A DNA stretch of 64,000 nt from Tretioscincus oriximinensis (GCA_022410635.1 JAJVDF010000589.1:435162-499161), one strand, 5' to 3'; numbered from the stretch's first letter, positions 31,423 through 42,560 are shown. The notes: a model not told the origin generated them from the letters alone. A program made the numbers and translations.

Positions 31423-31570
31423 GGAACACACAGAGGCCCAACAGATGCAACTGGACAGTCTGAACAGAGAAGGCAAAAGATGCACTTGTTCTCAACTCCC
31501 TGCAAACGGTATTTCAGGCGTATTGCCTGTTGCTCCATCCCAGAGGCAGCATCCAGACATTCATCCTAGT
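31423..31570 (-). mobile_element. CR1-B terminus
   Basis: Antisense 'cacagaggcccaacagatgcaactgg' to 'cagacattcatcctagtaacc'. Confidence 0.75.
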
Positions 31571-32283
31571 AACCATAATATCATGCAGAATCCACCCCAC
31601 AAGGTCATGCAAATTTTCCAGCCACCGCTGTTTATCCAACTCTGCAGCGGACATTTCAAAAGTTTGAAAAATGGCCTCCATAGGGCATTCAGTAATGTGA
31701 ACATGGTAAATATCACGAGACTTCGAGGCTAGACGTAAAAGTTCATTGACTCGGTTCATAGAGAATGCTGGGAATTGTAGTAAGGCAAGCAGAAGTGACA
31801 AGGATGCAAGGCAATGTAACGAAACAATGTGGAAAATAGAAGGCAGATGAGGTAGAATTGCAAGGGTGTTTTTTAATACGACAAAGAAAAAGCATAACTA
31901 AACATATGGTGGGGAGGCACCCTTATTGCGCTGTATTGAGAAAAGTGATTTTAAAAGGCGGTTTTGTGGACACGTTTAGTGTACTGGAAAGCACCTGGCT
32001 GCGTTCAAAGAAGTTAACTTTCCACTTCCTTTTGTCTTCTGCCTCATTCTTCCTCCATCTCATCACTTGCCTTCTTTAAGCACAGGAGCAAAGTCTTTGA
32101 AGGAATGAAGTCTTCCTCAATAATTCCCTTCCAGAGCTGTAGAAGTTTCTTTATTACTTGTCTTTAGGAAACAAACTCCCATAAATTGGGCTTAGGGCAA
32201 GAAGGCATCTGGAGGACCTTCTTCTAAAGAAAAGGACACAACTTGACCTCCTCTCCACCTTGGGAGAGAAGCGAGGAGGAAAA
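31571..32283 (-). other. unclassified segment with a minus-strand open frame
   Basis: On minus 31801-31570 stays open and encodes RVNELLRLASKSRDIYHVH, ECPMEAIFQTFEMSAAELDK and RWLENLHDLVGWILHDIM. The composition looks protein-like, not repetitive, but I do not recognise a family; a decayed transposon gene is the likeliest source. 31802-32283 holds nothing recognised. Confidence 0.35.
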
Positions 32284-32860
32284 TCAGAAGAGCCACACTG
32301 GATCAGGCCACAGCCCACCTAGTCCAGCCTTCTGTCCCACACAGAGGCCCCTGGGCAGCCTGAACAGAGGAAAGAAAAATATGCTCCTGTTCATAACTCC
32401 CTGCAAGTGGCATTTCAGGAGTCCTGCCTGTTGCTCCATCCTGGAGGCAGCATCCAGGCATCCATTTTAGGACCCATTTATACCCTTGGTGTCCATGATC
32501 ATGTCTAGTCCTGTCTTGAAGCTATCCAAGATGTTAGCTACCACCACCTCTTCAGGAAGTAAATTCCCAGGCCGGTGACCCTTTGGATGAAAAAATACTT
32601 TCCTTTGTCTGTTCTCACTTTTCTACCCAATGGTTTTAAGGAGGGCCCTCTGGTCCTTGTGTTGTGTGATAGAGAAAACATTTTTTCTCTGTTCACCCTT
32701 CTCCATCCCATGAATGATTTTGCACACTTCAATCAGATCACCTCTCAAACGTTGCTTTTTGAGGCTGAAGAGGCCCAGACGTTGCAGCCTGACTTCATAA
32801 GGGAGGAGCTCCAGACCCTTGATCATCCTTGTTGCCCTTTTCTGCAACAAAGATTCCAAA
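32284..32860 (-). mobile_element. CR1-B LINE 3' end
   Basis: Antisense CR1-B from 'cagaagagccacactggatcaggcc' to 'tgatcatccttgttgcccttttctgcaac', ending about 50 bp before the next MROH exon. Confidence 0.9.
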
Positions 32861-32911
32861 ACAAAGAGGACCTTCAGGGATTTTCAACTCTGCTTTCCTC
32901 TGTTGCTGTAG

Positions 32912-33052
32912 ATCTTGCGGCAGAAATCCTTAAGCCGTGCCATGACAGACCTCATCATCCACCACTTGAACACCCAGCTGAAGGCCACCAGAGCTGAGAT
33001 CAGGTCCCTGGCACTTGATGGCGTCGCCTTGTTGCTTAATGAACCGGAAAAG
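32912..33052 (+). CDS. MROH-family gene, visible exon 12
   Basis: 141 bp, phase 0 to 0. Acceptor TTGCTGTAG at 32911, donor GTCAGA at 33053. It encodes ILRQKSLSRAMTDLIIHHLN, TQLKATRAEIRSLALDGVA and LLLNEPEK, a clear HEAT helix pair. Confidence 0.9.
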
Positions 33053-33583
33053 GTCAGAATGGTGCAGGGAGGGCTTCCGCTCCCTCTCTAACTCATATCC
33101 GTCCAGGAAATTGTCCAGAGGTCAATCTTCCAACATGGCCACTTTCTCCTCTGTTAGACCTATTTTGTCAGGCATCCCTGCATCCCAGGAGCTTGTAGGT
33201 TTGAACAGGGAAGTATGCAGAAAAGCGCCTGCCCCTCTATTGCAGTTTAACAGGGAGACTTATTTCAGCAATGCACGAAATTACTCCACCCAAATGGCTG
33301 CTACTGCATGGCCAAGACTAGGAACTTTAGGCGCAGTCTGCCTAAGAACATCCTATATATAAGAGAGCGTTTGCCATCGTCCGTCCAATCAGACAGCAGG
33401 AGGGCTGTAACTCCCGCCTCCCTCACTGTCTGGTTGGAGGGACAGTGCTGGAGCAGCAGAACAAAGACAAAACAAAATAGAGGACAGATCCGAGGCCGCC
33501 TGACCTGATCCACTGAGCAGTGCGGCATCAGGTGTGGCCTTGGTGGGGCAGCGGCGGNGGCTCTGTGCTCACCCACTGCAGCT
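33053..33583 (+). other. unannotated intron segment
   Basis: No family recognised. A TATA-like 'cctatatataagagagc' at about 33351 precedes GC-rich sequence; nothing links it to a gene. Confidence 0.4.
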
Positions 33584-34354
33584 TAGGGTTTCCACCTTTT
33601 GATAAGTGAAATACAGAACATGCTGTTAAAAACAAGGGACATTTCCCAAAAATAAGGGACACTAAAAAACTGTAAAAACTATAAACCAAAACCTAAATGC
33701 CTGTAGAGCAAGTCCAAGGCNCTAAACCCTCTGACAGCTTGGAGCCAGAGACAGAATTCTGCTGCAGAACTACAAACATTGGCACCCAAACTACTAAGCT
33801 CCCTACTGGGGCAGAGACTGCCTTGTAGTTGCAGCAAGCCGAAGCTCTTAGGCAACAATGCCCAAGATGCTTTGCAACTTAAACTTTGGAGCCAAATAGG
33901 GCTCCAAGGTCACAGATTTCTTGCTCCTACAAGCAGGAGATATAGGTAGCCATGAAAAGGGCTGTTGGGACCGAGAGCAGGTGACTGGGGTGGCTGCAGA
34001 CAGAAGCGCTGCTGCCAAGGTTCGCGCCACAAGGCCCCCCAGTGCACGATGAAGACGAGCAAGAAGGCGCCAGCAGCACCTCGGTCTCAGTGCTCGTCTT
34101 CACAGGCCGGCAAACAGCGCAGCGGCAGGCAACGCAGCCTTTCAAGTCTTCTGTTGAAGCTCCGCCTCCGCCGTGCACCACAGCAGCCAGCGGCGCCCTC
34201 TGTCTGCACCCGGAAGTTTAGCGTTGCCACCGACTGCGTCCTGCCTGCCTGCCAGAAGCCAATCATACGGGACAGGGACTGATCAATACGGGACACGTAA
34301 TTTTGAGCTAAAATACGGGACATCCCCTACAATAACGGACAGGTGGCAACCCTA
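33584..34354. mobile_element. non-autonomous hAT-like DNA transposon with intact 8-bp target duplication
   Basis: Termini TAGGGTTTCCACC (33584) and GGTGGCAACCCTA (ending 34354) are inverted copies with one mismatch. The 8-bp CTGCAGCT is repeated directly at 33576-33583 and 34355-34362. The interior has no long transposase frame and repeats 'acgggaca' or 'aagggaca' motifs near both ends. The 8-bp duplication and short terminal inverted repeats are the hAT signature. Confidence 0.8.
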
Positions 34355-34462
34355 CTGCAGCTGGGCAGGAGCAGCTGAGGGAGGTGGCTGGCCAGGGGAC
34401 TGACAAACAAAGGCCAGGGCCTGAGCCCATTGCTGGTGCCCAGCTCGGGTAATCTCCCTTAT

Positions 34463-34520
34463 ACGAACATAAGAACGTGAGCGGAGCCCTGCTGACTGGG
34501 ACCAGAGCCAGGCTTCGGCC
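34463..34520 (-). mobile_element. CR1-B scrap
   Basis: 'cgaacataagaacgtgagcggagccctgctgactggg', the antisense CR1-B start, truncated. Confidence 0.6.
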
Positions 34521-34610
34521 TCATACCGTACCACCACCAATCAGCAAAGTCTCCTTGTGTGGTATTACAATGCCAACATGAAGCTGATATACTATTGGCA
34601 TATATAGTAT

Positions 34611-36182
34611 ATGGACAAGCTGCTGGGAGATGGGAGGCCTACCACCTGTCCCCTTGATCCTTGCCCCTCTTGGTTGGTTAAGGCCAGCAGGGGCGGTTTG
34701 GCCTGTTGGATCCAGGAAATTGTCAACGCCTCCTTGTGGGAGGGGGAGGTTCCGGCGGCTCTGAAAGAGGCGCTGNTNCGCCCCCTCCTCAAGNGGGCTT
34801 CTCTGGANCCGGAGGTCCTGAATAACTACCGCCCGGTGGCGAATATACCATACCTGGGCAAGGTCTTGGAGAGGGTGGTGGCCGCCCAGCTGCAGGCTCG
34901 CTTGGATGAAGCTGATTATCTAGATCCTTGTCAATCTGGCTTCAGGGGGGGGTTCGGCACTGAGACAGCCTTAGTCGCCCTGATGGATGACCTACTCCAG
35001 GAGAGAGACAGGGGCACTGGGTCCCTGTTGATACTCCTGGATCTCTCAGCGGCTTTCGATACCATCGANCATGGTATCCTTCTGGANCGTCTTCGGGGGC
35101 TGGGANTGGGAGGTACTGTCNTGCAGTGGTTCTCTTCCTACCTCCGGGGACGACTCCAGAAGATAGCAATGGGGGACTGCGTATCGACACCCTGGGTGCT
35201 CTCGTGTGGAGTGCCTCAGAGTTCGATCCTGTCTCCCATGCTCTTTAACATCTACATGAAGCCGCTGGGTGAGGTCATCAGGCGGTTTGGAGTAGGGTGC
35301 CATCAATATGCTGATGACACCCAGCTCTATCTCGCCATGTCATCAGAATCAGGTGAGGCTGTAGCGGTGCTGGACCGTTGCCTGGAGGCGGTCAAGGGCT
35401 GGATGGGATCTAACAAATTGAGGCTGAACCCTGACAAGACGGAAGTGCTATTGGTAAAGGGATCCCGTGTCCAGAAACTTGATAGACTACCTGTTCTTGA
35501 CAGAGCAGGTTTGCTCCAGAAGGAACAGGTGCGTGATCTGGAGGTCCTTCTAGACTCGTCACTGTCACTTGAAGGTCAGGTGGCAGCGACAGCTAGAACG
35601 GCCTTTTCCTATTTACGATTGGTCCACCAGTTGCGGCCGTTCCTGGACAGGGGGTCTTTGGCCACGGTTCTTCATGCTCTGGTAACCTCCAGATTAGACT
35701 ACTGCAATGCACTCTACGTGGGGCTTCCCTTGAAGACGGTTCGGAGGCTGGAGCTAGTGCAGAATGCAGCAGCCCGTCTTCTATCGGGTGTGTCTGGCCG
35801 GACGTCCATCACGCCGGTCCTCAAAGAACTGCACTGGCTACCTATTCGCTACCGAGCCCAATTCAAGGTGCTTATACTGACGTATAAAGCCCTAAACGGT
35901 TTGGGTCCTGAATACTTGAGGGAACGCCTTTTCCCATATAGTCCCGCCCGGTCTCTGCGATCAGAAGGAGAGGGCCTTCTAGTCATCCCCTCCTGCTCTA
36001 GGATAAGGGGGGCGGGGGCACGGGGAAGAGCTTTCTCGGTGGTGGCCCCGATACTATGGAACGGCCTCCCCCCGGAAGCACGCCTGGCGCCATCTTTACT
36101 ATCTTTTAGGCGCCTGGTAAAGACCTGTCTCTTCACCCGGGCCTTTTCGGGTTACCTCCCCCATCAGAGGACGACATTTTAG
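34611..36182 (+). CDS. L2-type LINE reverse transcriptase, long open frame
   Basis: A 523-codon frame without stops covering most of the reverse transcriptase: YRPVANIPYLGKVLERVVA near residue 80, SGFRGGFGTETALVALMDDL near 110-130, LLDLSAAFDTI near 145, GVPQSSILSPMLFNIYMKPL near 210, the YADDTQLYLA catalytic motif near 233, NKLRLNPDKTEVLL near 275, LVTSRLDYCNALYVGLPLKT near 365 and the C-terminal RYRAQFKVLILTYKALNGLG. The N-terminal endonuclease is absent, so the copy is 5'-truncated. Unknown residues come from N bases. Cells would use such an enzyme for target-primed reverse transcription; this copy lies inside an MROH intron. Confidence 0.9.
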   Translation: MDKLLGDGRPTTCPLDPCPSWLVKASRGGLACWIQEIVNASLWEGEVPAALKEALXRPLLKXASLXPEVLNNYRPVANIPYLGKVLERVVAAQLQARLDEADYLDPCQSGFRGGFGTETALVALMDDLLQERDRGTGSLLILLDLSAAFDTIXHGILLXRLRGLGXGGTVXQWFSSYLRGRLQKIAMGDCVSTPWVLSCGVPQSSILSPMLFNIYMKPLGEVIRRFGVGCHQYADDTQLYLAMSSESGEAVAVLDRCLEAVKGWMGSNKLRLNPDKTEVLLVKGSRVQKLDRLPVLDRAGLLQKEQVRDLEVLLDSSLSLEGQVAATARTAFSYLRLVHQLRPFLDRGSLATVLHALVTSRLDYCNALYVGLPLKTVRRLELVQNAAARLLSGVSGRTSITPVLKELHWLPIRYRAQFKVLILTYKALNGLGPEYLRERLFPYSPARSLRSEGEGLLVIPSCSRIRGAGARGRAFSVVAPILWNGLPPEARLAPSLLSFRRLVKTCLFTRAFSGYLPHQRTTF

Positions 36183-36315
36183 ACAGTTGTGTTTTATGAT
36201 TTTAATCTTGTGAAGGTCATGGCGACCCGAATTTTTTTTAATTTTTGTAAGCCGCCCTGGACACCTTCGGGGAGAAGGGCGGGGTAAAAATCTTTTAAAT
36301 AAATAAATAAAAAAA
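36183..36315 (+). mobile_element. L2 3' UTR and tail
   Basis: 'gtaagccgccctggacacc' then 'gggcggggtaaaaatc' and an (AAAT)n tail. This differs from the 'ggtataaatataaataa' tail of the other L2 copies in the window, so the copy at 34.6 kb belongs to a different subfamily. Confidence 0.85.
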
Positions 36316-36329
36316 TATATGAGTCCCTG

Positions 36330-36598
36330 AGGGTATGGTGCCACAGCGGTTAAGGGCCCCTGTGTTTCAGCAGAGATACAGAGATTGAAGCTCTTGTGTC
36401 GGCTGTGGGGAGATGTGAGCGCCTCCTACTGGCCTCAGCGTCAACCAACCGAGCTATTTGAAAGCAAGCAGCCACAGTAGATAAATAGATGGGGAAAATA
36501 GAACGTAAACCTTTGGGCAAAAAATAGCTTGTACGTAAGATGCTTTGAGCCCCTTTGGGTGAGGAGAGCAGGGTATAAAAACCCAGTTCTCCTCCTCC
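36330..36598 (+). repeat. SINE-A
   Basis: Head 'gtgccacagcggttaagggcccc', B-box-like 'gagattgaagctc', body and 3' end 'gagcagggtataaaaacccagttctcc'. It ends about 25 bp before an MROH exon, so its tail supplies part of the pyrimidine tract. Confidence 0.85.
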
Positions 36599-36622
36599 CC
36601 GTCATCTCCTGATATCCTCCAG

Positions 36623-36799
36623 AACGAGAAACTGGTTTCCTTATTTCCGCTCATCTTGGCTAAACTAAGGGAAACGAACAGAGAAATCAACGTCAAGGCT
36701 CTGAAGCTCCTGCCGGAACTCCTGGAGATTGTACCTGCCCAGGAAGTGAACGTCCTCACCATAGACGTGGCCAACAACACAGTACTTCTCTTTGACGAC
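36623..36799 (+). CDS. MROH-family gene, visible exon 13
   Basis: 177 bp, phase 0 to 0. Acceptor CCTCCAG at 36622, donor GTGAGT at 36800. It encodes NEKLVSLFPLILAKLRETNR, EINVKALKLLPELLEIVPAQ and EVNVLTIDVANNTVLLFDD. Exon 14 continues directly from LLFDD into ASNKVRQAAI, a classic HEAT inter-repeat pattern. Confidence 0.9.
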
Positions 36800-36962
36800 G
36801 TGAGTGGGAGGCGGAGGGAGGGGTTGGGGGGCCGTCGCCAAAGGGGGCGTAGAATGAAATGTTGGGGGGCAGAGAAGATTCTGAGTGCCCTGGAATATAA
36901 GGATGTCAAAGGACGCATCCGGCACCCGCCTGTCTCACCCAACAGCCCTCCAATGGTTTTCT

Positions 36963-37318
36963 AAGAACATAAGAACATAAGAAGAGCCATCCTGGATCAG
37001 GCCACAGCCCATCAAGTCCAGCATTCTGTATCACACAGAGGCCCACCAGATGCACCTGGGCAGCCTGAGCAGAGGAAAGCAAAATATGCTGCTCCTGTTC
37101 ATGACTCCCTGCAAGTGGTATTTCAAGAGTCCTGCCTGTGGCTCCATCCCGGAGGCTACATCCAGACAACTATCTTAGTATCCATTTATACCCTTAGTGT
37201 CCATAAACCTGTCTAGTCCTGTCTTGAAACTATCCAAGCTGTTAGCTACCACTACCTCTTCAGGAAGTAAATTCCACAGGCTGATGACCCTCTGGGTGAA
37301 AAAATACTTTCCTACTTA
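36963..37318 (-). mobile_element. CR1-B LINE 3' end
   Basis: Antisense CR1-B from 'aagaacataagaacataagaagagcc' to 'gggtgaaaaaatactttcct'. Confidence 0.9.
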
Positions 37319-37389
37319 AGATCCCAAGCAGCAGAAGAAGGCAAAAAAATTCACTAATCTGGATTCTCTCCAAATGCCTCTTTTTCTAA

Positions 37390-38150
37390 TTAGAACATGA
37401 GAACGTAAGAGGAGCCCCGCGGAATGGTGCCAGAGCCCGTCTAGTCCAGCATTCTGTCCCACTGCCAACTGGGCAGCCTGAAGTAGAAGGAGGCAACATC
37501 TTCACTTGTTCTCCATTCTTAGAATAGGGATCTGCCATCCACATGCTTGTGTATGAGCCAAATGGGGTCTGCCATAGTCTACACTGGCCCATCAGTTGCA
37601 CTAGGGCAACTTCAAGCAGAAGCCTGCCTCTGTGTGAAAAAATATTAAGCGATCCATCCCAGTAGCTGTTTATACTCTTGGCTTCCATGAACTGGCCTAG
37701 TCCTGTCTTAAAGCTATCCAGGCTTTATCAAGCTACCACCACCTCTTCTGGAAGTCAGTCCCACAGATCAGTGACCCGTTGGGTGGAATAATTCTTTCCC
37801 TTGTCTGTCCTCATTCTTCTGCCCATCAGTACACAGGATTCCAAATGGGGCCTCACCACAGATTTATAAAGAGGCAAAACGACACTTGCTGACTTGTTTT
37901 CGATTCCTTTCCTAATTATACCTAACACTGAGTTTGCCTTTTTTGCTGCTGCTGCACACTGGGTTGACACCTACATTGAACTGTCCACCAACACCCCAAG
38001 ATCCTTTACCTGCTTTGTTACAGAAATCTTGGTTTCCACCAGTTGGCAGGAGTAATTGGGGTTCTTTGCCCCAGTGTGAGGAATTTTGTACTTGCTTAAG
38101 TTGGAGTGCATTTGCCACTTTGTTGCCCCCCCCACCCAATTTCAGTACAT
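37390..38150 (-). mobile_element. CR1-B LINE, longer 3' segment with foldback arm
   Basis: Antisense CR1-B with ORF2 C-terminal codons ('ttgctgctgctgcacactgggttgacacc', 'aactgtccaccaacaccccaagatcc'). 37520-37600 carries the foldback motif. Confidence 0.85.
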
Positions 38151-38770
38151 AAGAACATAAGAAGAGCCATACTGGATCGGGCCAGAACAAACAAGCTCAG
38201 TCACTTCCTCTTTCCAGCCCAAAGAAGAGGGGCAGAAAATCGCCAGGACAGAGAGCTTGGTGTTTGGGGATCTTTAGCAGCTTAAAAAGCAGTTTTTTCC
38301 TGCAAACAAAGCCAGATTGCTGGACTAGATGGGCTCTGGCTCGATCCACTATGGCTATTCTTATGTTCTTATCAAGTCCAGCATTCTGTGTCACAGAGGC
38401 CCACCAGATGCACCTGGGCAGTCTGAACAGAGGAAAGCAAAATATGCTCCTGTTCATGACTCCCTGCTAGTGGCATTTCAGGAGTCCTGCCTGTGGCTCC
38501 ATTGATACCCTTGGTGCCCATAAACCTGTCTAGTCCTGTCTTGAAACTATCCAGGCTGTTAGCTACCACCACCTCTTCAGGAAGTAAATTCCACAGGCCG
38601 ATGACCCTCTGGGTGAAAAAATACTTTCCTTTGTCTGTTCTCACTTTTCTGCCCTCTGGTCTTACTGTTGTGTGAGAGAGAAAACATTTTTTCTCTATTC
38701 ACCCTGTCCATCCCATGCATGATTTTGTACACTTCAATCAGATCACCGCTCAAACGCCGCCTTTCGAGGC
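38148..38770 (-). mobile_element. CR1-B interrupted by an unrelated segment
   Basis: The antisense CR1-B start at 38148-38185 is separated from the rest (38372-38770) by 38186-38371. That segment includes a short sense CR1-B end ('gctggactagatgggctctgg' to 'cttatgttcttat'). Confidence 0.78.
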
Positions 38771-38834
38771 TGAAGATCACTCTAAAGGTCCTTAGAATCA
38801 CTTTCAGTTTTCACTATCCTGAACTTGAAGGCAG

Positions 38835-39215
38835 AAGACAGAAGGTATTGAACTGGTGGAAAGATTGTACAATATGGACAATGCAGAAGATGTATGAACA
38901 TATAATCAATGTGATTGCTAATTAAATTTCCAATTGTAGAATAAATAATTCAGACAATATACAGAAATTAGGAGATTGTAAGCAAAAATGGTTGAAGAAT
39001 TATTTAGAAGGCAGGCTTGGGAGTGGAGCTATGAAATTAAGATTAAGATTAACTTCCCATGTGTAAACTATTTCTGCAGGCAAAATTGAAATGTATTAGG
39101 AGAAGGAGGGAGGGAGTTTATAAAATGGGGGGGGGGGAATGTTTGAAACATTTTAAATGCGAGTATTTTGTATGTATAAAAATGTAAATAAAAATGTTTT
39201 GAACTAATAATAATA
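38835..39215 (+). mobile_element. L1 3' end
   Basis: 'aactggtggaaagattgtac' to 'gtataaaaatgtaaataaaaatgttttgaa', paralogous to 9756-10112. Followed by (TAA)n and (TGA)n at 39208-39290. Confidence 0.75.
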
Positions 39216-39290
39216 ATAATAATGAGGATGATGATGATGATAATAATGATGATGATAATAATGATAATAATGATAAAAATAAAAAGACAT
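39208..39290 (+). repeat. (TAA)n/(TGA)n microsatellite
   Basis: Mixed TAA and TGA trinucleotides directly after the L1 poly-A region. Confidence 0.85.
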
Positions 39291-39354
39291 TGAACTCGTA
39301 TGCAGGTATTTTCTTTCTCCAGTCTTCCTTTTTGTGGCCCACTTCTCTGCTCAG

Positions 39355-39510
39355 GCCTCCAACAAGGTCAGGCAAGCTGCCATCACTACATATTGCCGCC
39401 TTCTAGAGATCGTCAAAAGGGGGGCTCGGGATCAGATGAAAGGAATTGCCCTCCAAAGCCTGATTCCTCTGATGGTTCATCTCCAGGATGAAAGCAACCT
39501 CGTGACTCAG
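39355..39510 (+). CDS. MROH-family gene, visible exon 14
   Basis: 156 bp, phase 0 to 0. Acceptor TTCTCTGCTCAG at 39354, donor GTACGG at 39511. It encodes ASNKVRQAAITTYCRLLEIV, KRGARDQMKGIALQSLIPLM and VHLQDESNLVTQ. An upstream AG at 39322 also leaves an open frame (FLFVAHFSAQ...) but would break the phase with exon 13. Confidence 0.88.
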
Positions 39511-39647
39511 GTACGGTGGAGCACACAGGCAAACAGTTAATTGTTCTGGGGCAGATTTCAAAGATANTTAGCAAGGGCCTCTTGTAGCACCTTAGAGGCA
39601 AGCAAGTAAAAGGGAGGTAACGTGAGATTTCGTAGGCAAGACTGCAG

Positions 39648-41010
39648 GCACGAATGACACAGTCGGCTAAGTGCCGGTCTTTCATCTGAGAGATCAGGTT
39701 TCGAGGCCCATTGTTGGACGTGGAGAGGGGTGAGCGCCTTATACTGGCCTGCTGCTCTAGCCAATTCAGCTATTTGCAAGAAATGCAGATTTATAATTAG
39801 CATTTCAATTGGATAAATGAGTACAAAGTGGGGAAGATAGAATCAGCAGTGGTTCTGCTCCTATCTCCAGAGAGTGTTGGTGGGGGAGTCTTGCTCGACA
39901 CCCTGGGAGCTCACTTATGGGGTTCCTCAGGGGTCGATCCTCTCTCCCATGCTGTTCAACATCTATATGAAGCCGCTGGGAGAGGCCATCAGGGGATGTG
40001 GAGTGAAGTGTCATCAATACGCAGATGACACTCAGCTCCATCTCTCTGTTCCATCTGGATCAGGAGAGGCGGTTGAAGTGCTTGACAGGTGACTGGAGGC
40101 AGTGATGGGCTGGATGGGGGTCAATCAATTGAAGCTGAATCCAGACAAGACGGAGGTGCTGTGTGTCGGAGCATCCCGGGTTCGTGAAGTGGGGAGGCGC
40201 CCTGTCCTTGGTGGGGTAGAATTGCCCTATAGGGGACGGGTGCAACCATGGCCAGGAGTGGCTACTTCCACCTACCTCTTGTTCGTCAGTTACGGCCACT
40301 TTTGAACATGGATGATATAGCCACAGTGATCCANGCTCTGGTAACTTCCAGACTGGTCTACTGTAATGCGCTCTTTCTGGCGTTGACTTTGAAAACGATT
40401 CGGAAGATGCAGTTGTGCAGAATGCAGCCGCTAGACTGCTGACCAGAATGGCTGGCCGGACACACATCCCTCCGGTNTTGAAAGAGCTGCTCTGGCTGCC
40501 CATCCGCTACTGAGCCCAATTCAAGGTGTTGACTTTAATTTACAAGGCCCTAAATAACTTGGGCCCCAAATACCTCAAGGAAGGCCTCCTCCCATACCAA
40601 CCTGCCCGTGCCTTACGATCTGTAGGGGAGNCCCTCCTGGCGGTACCACCTCTCTCNACAGCCAATGGAGTGGGAACCTGGGGTAGGGCCTTCTCGGTGG
40701 TTGCCCCCCCATCTTTGGAATAGTCTCCCCCTCGAGGGTGTTGTATGGTTTCAGAAGATCCTTGAAGACTGGCCTTTGGCTGAAGAGAATGTTCATTTTT
40801 GTCACCACTTTTAGATATTGTTTTATACTGTTTTTAATTTTTTAATTTTCTGTTGATATTTTACTGTTCGCCACCCTGAGACCTTCGGGTATGGGGCGGG
40901 GTATAAATATAAATAAATAAATAATAAGATGTAAGCCTTTGGGCAAAAATTAGCTCTGTAAGCTTCTCTGGGTGGGTGAAAAGGGAGAGGTATAAAAACA
41001 AGAATCTTCT
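39648..41010 (+). repeat. SINE-A split by an L2 insertion
   Basis: SINE-A head and body at 39648-39844 ('aggcacgaatgacacagtcggctaag' to 'ggggaagatagaat') continue at 40930 ('gatgtaagcctttgggcaaaaattagc' to 'gaggtataaaaacaagaatcttc'). The intervening 1.1 kb is an L2 copy. Confidence 0.82.
39845..40931 (+). mobile_element. L2-type LINE inside a SINE-A
   Basis: Encodes GESCSTPWELTYGVPQGSIL, MLFNIYMKPLGEA, YADDTQLHLSVPSGSGEAVE and VNQLKLNPDKTEVLCVGASR, then frame-shifted LVTSRLVYCNAL and later blocks. Tail 'gggcggggtataaatataaataaataa'. The active-site region reads YADDTQLH. Confidence 0.88.
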
Positions 41011-41053
41011 TCAGAGGAAGAAAGAAGGGGGACAAGAGAAAGAAGGAGAGGGA

Positions 41054-41082
41054 GAGATGGATGGATGGATGGACAGACAGAT

Positions 41083-41125
<43 letters not shown>

Positions 41126-41224
41126 GATAGAGAGATAGAGAGATAGAGAGATAGAGATAGAGATAGAGATAGAGATAGAGATAGAGATAGAGATAGAGAG
41201 AGAGATAGAGAGAGAGATAGAGAT

Positions 41225-41311
<87 letters not shown>

Positions 41312-41313
41312 GA
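41054..41313 (+). repeat. (AGAGAT)n/(AG)n satellite
   Basis: About 260 bases of GATAGA hexamers interspersed with GA dinucleotide runs, preceded by (GATG)n. It abuts the L1 fragment downstream. Ile/Ser/Leu ORFs on minus are artefacts. Confidence 0.93.
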
Positions 41314-41319
41314 TCCAAA

Positions 41320-42560
41320 ACATTGAGTTAAATGAGCTGCTGAAATCAAATTACAGTATAGTTAATAATCATCTTTGTATTGATTTGAAAAATTTTATCC
41401 ATAAGAAACCACTTCTCAAAAGTCCATAAAATGCTCCTTCCCATTATTGCTTCAATAATACCTTGGATCACTTTCCAAAATCTTCAAATTTTTGGGCTTT
41501 GCCACCACATGTGGTTATAATTGGTGACAGTGCCAACAGTTTGGGGGAATATTAAAATTAAAATGAGTTAATTGCGCAGGATAATTTCTATACTAAAAAT
41601 TAATAAACTTTAATCTAAATTCAATTACTTTATTAAATGTTGTCCTTTGCATTAAACTCATAAAAAATTCAATTTCTGAATTTGAAACATTCATTTTGTG
41701 ATTCCACCGATTACATATATTATTAGTACTATTAAATCGCTTTTTAATTAATAATTTATAAATAAGTCCAATTAGACCTTTGCTTGTTACTATTACTTTT
41801 TCAATAATTTTTTTCCCAATCATTGAGTTCCAAACTGATAAGGAGTTTTTGTGGGGTATTTGAAAAAGTTCTTAAAGCAAGGGCAAAGATCCAGTTGTCA
41901 TTCTCTATAATATCTTGAATTTCTTGAGTGCATAAAACAGTATGACTTACAGAAAAGAAATGTTGTATTAATTTTTTTAATGTTCTTTAAACTTGCAAAG
42001 TATTGGAAATGGTATCACTATATTATTATTATTGACAATTGATATTACATCGAAACGAGATTTCCCTAATTTCAAGTTTATTTAACCATTTTTATTTAAT
42101 CATACAGGGTTCTTATTAGTTGCAGTATCCATTTTAAATGAAGTAAAGAAAATTCTTTATTATGGTGTAAATCTCTTTCTAATTCAATCCATCTAACCTT
42201 GTTTTTATATTCTAACTCTAACATTCTTAAAATAAAAACTGAGTCATAATAAATTTGTAGGTTTGGAAACCCCCTATGCATCGTTATCTTCTAGCGAATA
42301 TAAGAAATCTTGTTTTATATGACCAGCACGAGAGGTTTGAATCCAATTTGAAAGAAAATTCTCCCATTGCTTAATTATATGATTTGGAATCTTTGCTGGT
42401 AGTATTTGAAATAAAAATAATATTTTGGGTGGGATAATCATTTTCGTGGCACGAATTTTAGAAATCATGTTTAATAATTTTTTAAAACATACTCCAGATT
42501 ATTTTTGTATTAATTTTCACAAAGTTATTTAATTTTTTTGTTAGATAGATACTTTAGGTA
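41320..42560 (-). mobile_element. L1 ORF2 C-terminal region, decayed
   Basis: On minus, frame pieces read ISKIRATKMIIPPKILFLFQ and ILPAKIPNHIIKQWENFLSN (42470-42340), and later a HMWWQSPKI-like segment near 41510. This is the thumb-to-C-terminus order of L1 ORF2. Many stops and frameshifts. Confidence 0.75.

Noticed and set aside
40823..41349. 166-codon Ile/Ser/Leu-rich minus ORF
   Set aside because: Translation of an AGAGAT satellite.
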